From Betaproteobacteria bacterium (GTDB taxonomy: Bacteria; Pseudomonadota; Gammaproteobacteria; Burkholderiales; JACQAP01), in NCBI GenBank assembly GCA_016194905.1, contig JACQAP010000034.1:1-64000 (forward strand): a stretch of DNA of 64,000 nt. The letters run 5' to 3'. The notes under the pieces are model-generated. The model was not told the DNA's origin. It did no database searches and saw only the letters and a list, made by a program, of their open reading frames with translations. The stretch's first letter is position 1, and each line of letters starts with the position of its first letter. Shown here piece after piece: positions 62,343 through 64,000 of the stretch. Position numbers and translations under genes: made by a program.

Positions 62343-64000
62343 TCATTCATCGCCGCCCTCCTCGCCTTCCGCCAGCGCATTCACTTTCTCGTACACGCGG
62401 CAGAGCGGCTGCAGATCGCAGTAGCGGCAGGTGGCGAGCTGCTTCTTGGGATCCACGCGCGCATCGCCGGAGGCGAAGCCAGTACCCAGGGCTTCGATCT
62501 CCTCCTTCCAGCCGTCAACCAGCGCGTTCCAATCCTTCGCCTGCTTCACGTCCGGGATCAGATCCTTCCTATCGGAAAAGCCCATGTAGCGCATCTCGCC
62601 GGTCTTGAGCTTGGCGAAGGCGACGGCGGCGATGTCTTCCCTGGCGTTCAGAGCATAGAGCGGCAACTGCGGATCGTCGGGACGCTCGCCGAGCCACTCA
62701 TTGGGAGTAGGCCGCCCGGTCTTGTAGTCGATGAGTGCGTGGCCGCCGGCTTCGAGCTTATCCATGCGATCGATGCGGCCGTTCAACTCGAGTCCGGCGA
62801 CAGAGAGCTTGCGCTTTTCCTCCATCGCGACGACTTCGAAAGGAGGACGCTCGCGCTCGACTTCGAGCCATTCGCGTGCGAGCTTCGCAAGGCGCTTGCG
62901 TTCAAGGCCGGCGAAAGGTTCTTCGAGCTTCGCTTCCCGAACTGCGACAGCGGTTGCGCGCTCGATGACAGGACCACAGTCCCCCTGGATGCCTTCGCTT
63001 CCTTTCAATTCGCTCCACAACTCTTTCATCAAGGTGTGCAACAGCAGGCCGCGGGCACGCGCGTCCAGACCGGCGACGGGTTCTTCCAGACTCTCCGCAG
63101 CCAAACGATGGCGCGCGAAAGCACGAAACGGACAGGCCGCCTGGTCGGAGAGAATCCGGGTTCCACCTCTCGGTGTTTTCGTGGCCAGTGCGGGCGCATG
63201 GCCGTCCTGCACGGTCTCGCTCCTGCGAGCGGCGAAGATGAGATCGCGGTAACGTTCGTAGATCCTTGTCTGTGGCGTCCTCAAGGGGACGGCAGAGATC
63301 AATGGAGAGGCGAGCAACGTCCTGTCCTCTTCCATCGTGGGATGCGAGACGACGACCTCGCCCGCTGCGGCCAGCCAGCCTTCGGTGATGCGCTTACCGC
63401 GCGCCAGGGTCGCTTCCGCGGAAGCCTCGGGAATCCCCGCCTTGCGCTGCAGAGCCGGAGGAATGAAAGGACTGGGCGCGGCGGCCAGCGGCCAGGCCTC
63501 GTCGGTCAGCCCGCTCACCCACAATGCATCGAACTCGAGCCCCGCCGACTCGAGCACGCCGAGCACCTGGATCGGCGCGTCCGGCGTCTCGGGCTGGAAC
63601 AGGGTATCGGTGCAAAGGCGCCGCAATCGTGCGAGCGCCTGTACAAATGACATCTTCGGCGTAACGCGCTCGAGCTTGGCGAACTCGGCCAGCGTCTCGT
63701 TGAACTTGGCTCGGGTCTGGAATTCGTCGGAGTCGAGGCCGCGATCGCCGGGAAAGCCCGCCGCTTCGAGGAGCGCGGAGAAATGCCGCGCCCATTCGTG
63801 CGGCGAGCGCTCGCCGCCGGGTTGCTCCCGCACCATGGCGAAAAGCGCCTCGAGCCCTTGGCGCAGCACAGGCGCGCCTTCGATCAGCGCCACCAGCTTG
63901 CCCAGCGTCACGCGCGCAGGCGCTCGCTTGCGCGACTCCGCGTCGAGCCGCGCACGCTGCGCAAGTTCAGGCTCGGCGCCGGCGAGGAAGGGCGAGCGCA
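62343..64000 (-). CDS. AddB-like DNA repair exonuclease (5' end beyond window)
   Basis: Partial gene: the reading frame is open to the edge at 64000 and the true start lies outside. About 550 residues are visible. An inactivated helicase-like region leads to a C-terminal RecB-type nuclease with GRIDRMDKLEAGG, ALIDYKTGRP and the iron-sulphur cysteines in CRYCDLQPLC. These features fit the AddB-like 'probable DNA repair protein' group. It is upstream of the addA-like gene on the same strand, and the 170-bp gap holds repeats. Confidence 0.85.
   Translation of the reverse strand, partial: RSPFLAGAEPELAQRARLDAESRKRAPARVTLGKLVALIEGAPVLRQGLEALFAMVREQPGGERSPHEWARHFSALLEAAGFPGDRGLDSDEFQTRAKFNETLAEFAKLERVTPKMSFVQALARLRRLCTDTLFQPETPDAPIQVLGVLESAGLEFDALWVSGLTDEAWPLAAAPSPFIPPALQRKAGIPEASAEATLARGKRITEGWLAAAGEVVVSHPTMEEDRTLLASPLISAVPLRTPQTRIYERYRDLIFAARRSETVQDGHAPALATKTPRGGTRILSDQAACPFRAFARHRLAAESLEEPVAGLDARARGLLLHTLMKELWSELKGSEGIQGDCGPVIERATAVAVREAKLEEPFAGLERKRLAKLAREWLEVERERPPFEVVAMEEKRKLSVAGLELNGRIDRMDKLEAGGHALIDYKTGRPTPNEWLGERPDDPQLPLYALNAREDIAAVAFAKLKTGEMRYMGFSDRKDLIPDVKQAKDWNALVDGWKEEIEALGTGFASGDARVDPKKQLATCRYCDLQPLCRVYEKVNALAEGEEGGDE

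Overview
The window looks like chromosome of an uncultured, high-GC betaproteobacterium (Burkholderiales-like). Two TctC/Bug-type periplasmic binding proteins, an aerobic CO dehydrogenase cluster, a PQQ dehydrogenase with a separate cytochrome c, a pgaABCD exopolysaccharide operon and CaiB/enoyl-CoA hydratase genes all fit a free-living, metabolically versatile member of that group. This placement is inference from gene content and composition; no rRNA or tRNA gene was seen.

Layout. 1-1160: two small genes with integron-cassette features (an attC-like palindrome at 86-145 and a cassette-type end at 1151-1157). 1181-10126: a D-aminoacylase, then a minus-strand cluster of four SPFH (HflK/HflC-type) modules, one fused to a Cu/Zn-type permease, with a secreted acetamidase/formamidase-like protein inside it and a divergent ZIP metal transporter at its head. 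10151-13335: TctC-type protein, PQQ dehydrogenase, cytochrome c. 13606-24946: oxidoreductases, a hydrolase-LuxR regulator broken by an in-frame stop, thioesterase, methyltransferases, a serine hydrolase and CoA-ester genes. 25119-27372: ChaC and a degenerate EAL protein. 27500-35878: form I CO dehydrogenase operon (mocA-like, coxM, S, L, G, D, E and an XdhC-YHS fusion). 36073-38054: ogt and an ada-alkA fusion. 38116-44179: pgaABCD. 44599-50239: small scattered genes, 151-bp direct repeats around an orphan membrane-protein gene, a truncated hydrolase, and a nucleotidyltransferase pair. 50508-58799: an accessory, defence-like segment with a HerA-NurA-DNA methyltransferase operon, an hsdM remnant, a NYN-domain protein, an orphan HigA, a VapBC pair and two decayed copies of the addA 3' end. 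58945-64000: an addA-like helicase-nuclease and a partial addB-like nuclease that runs off the window.

Two multi-gene units stand out. One is the permease/SPFH/ZIP cluster (2762-10126), which suggests a membrane microdomain or membrane-protease adaptor dedicated to metal transport. The other is HerA-NurA-methyltransferase (51645-56311), which has the parts of a self/non-self DNA defence system and sits on a type I restriction remnant. A third point is the set of near-identical intergenic repeat elements that have also entered the addA-like gene in frame.
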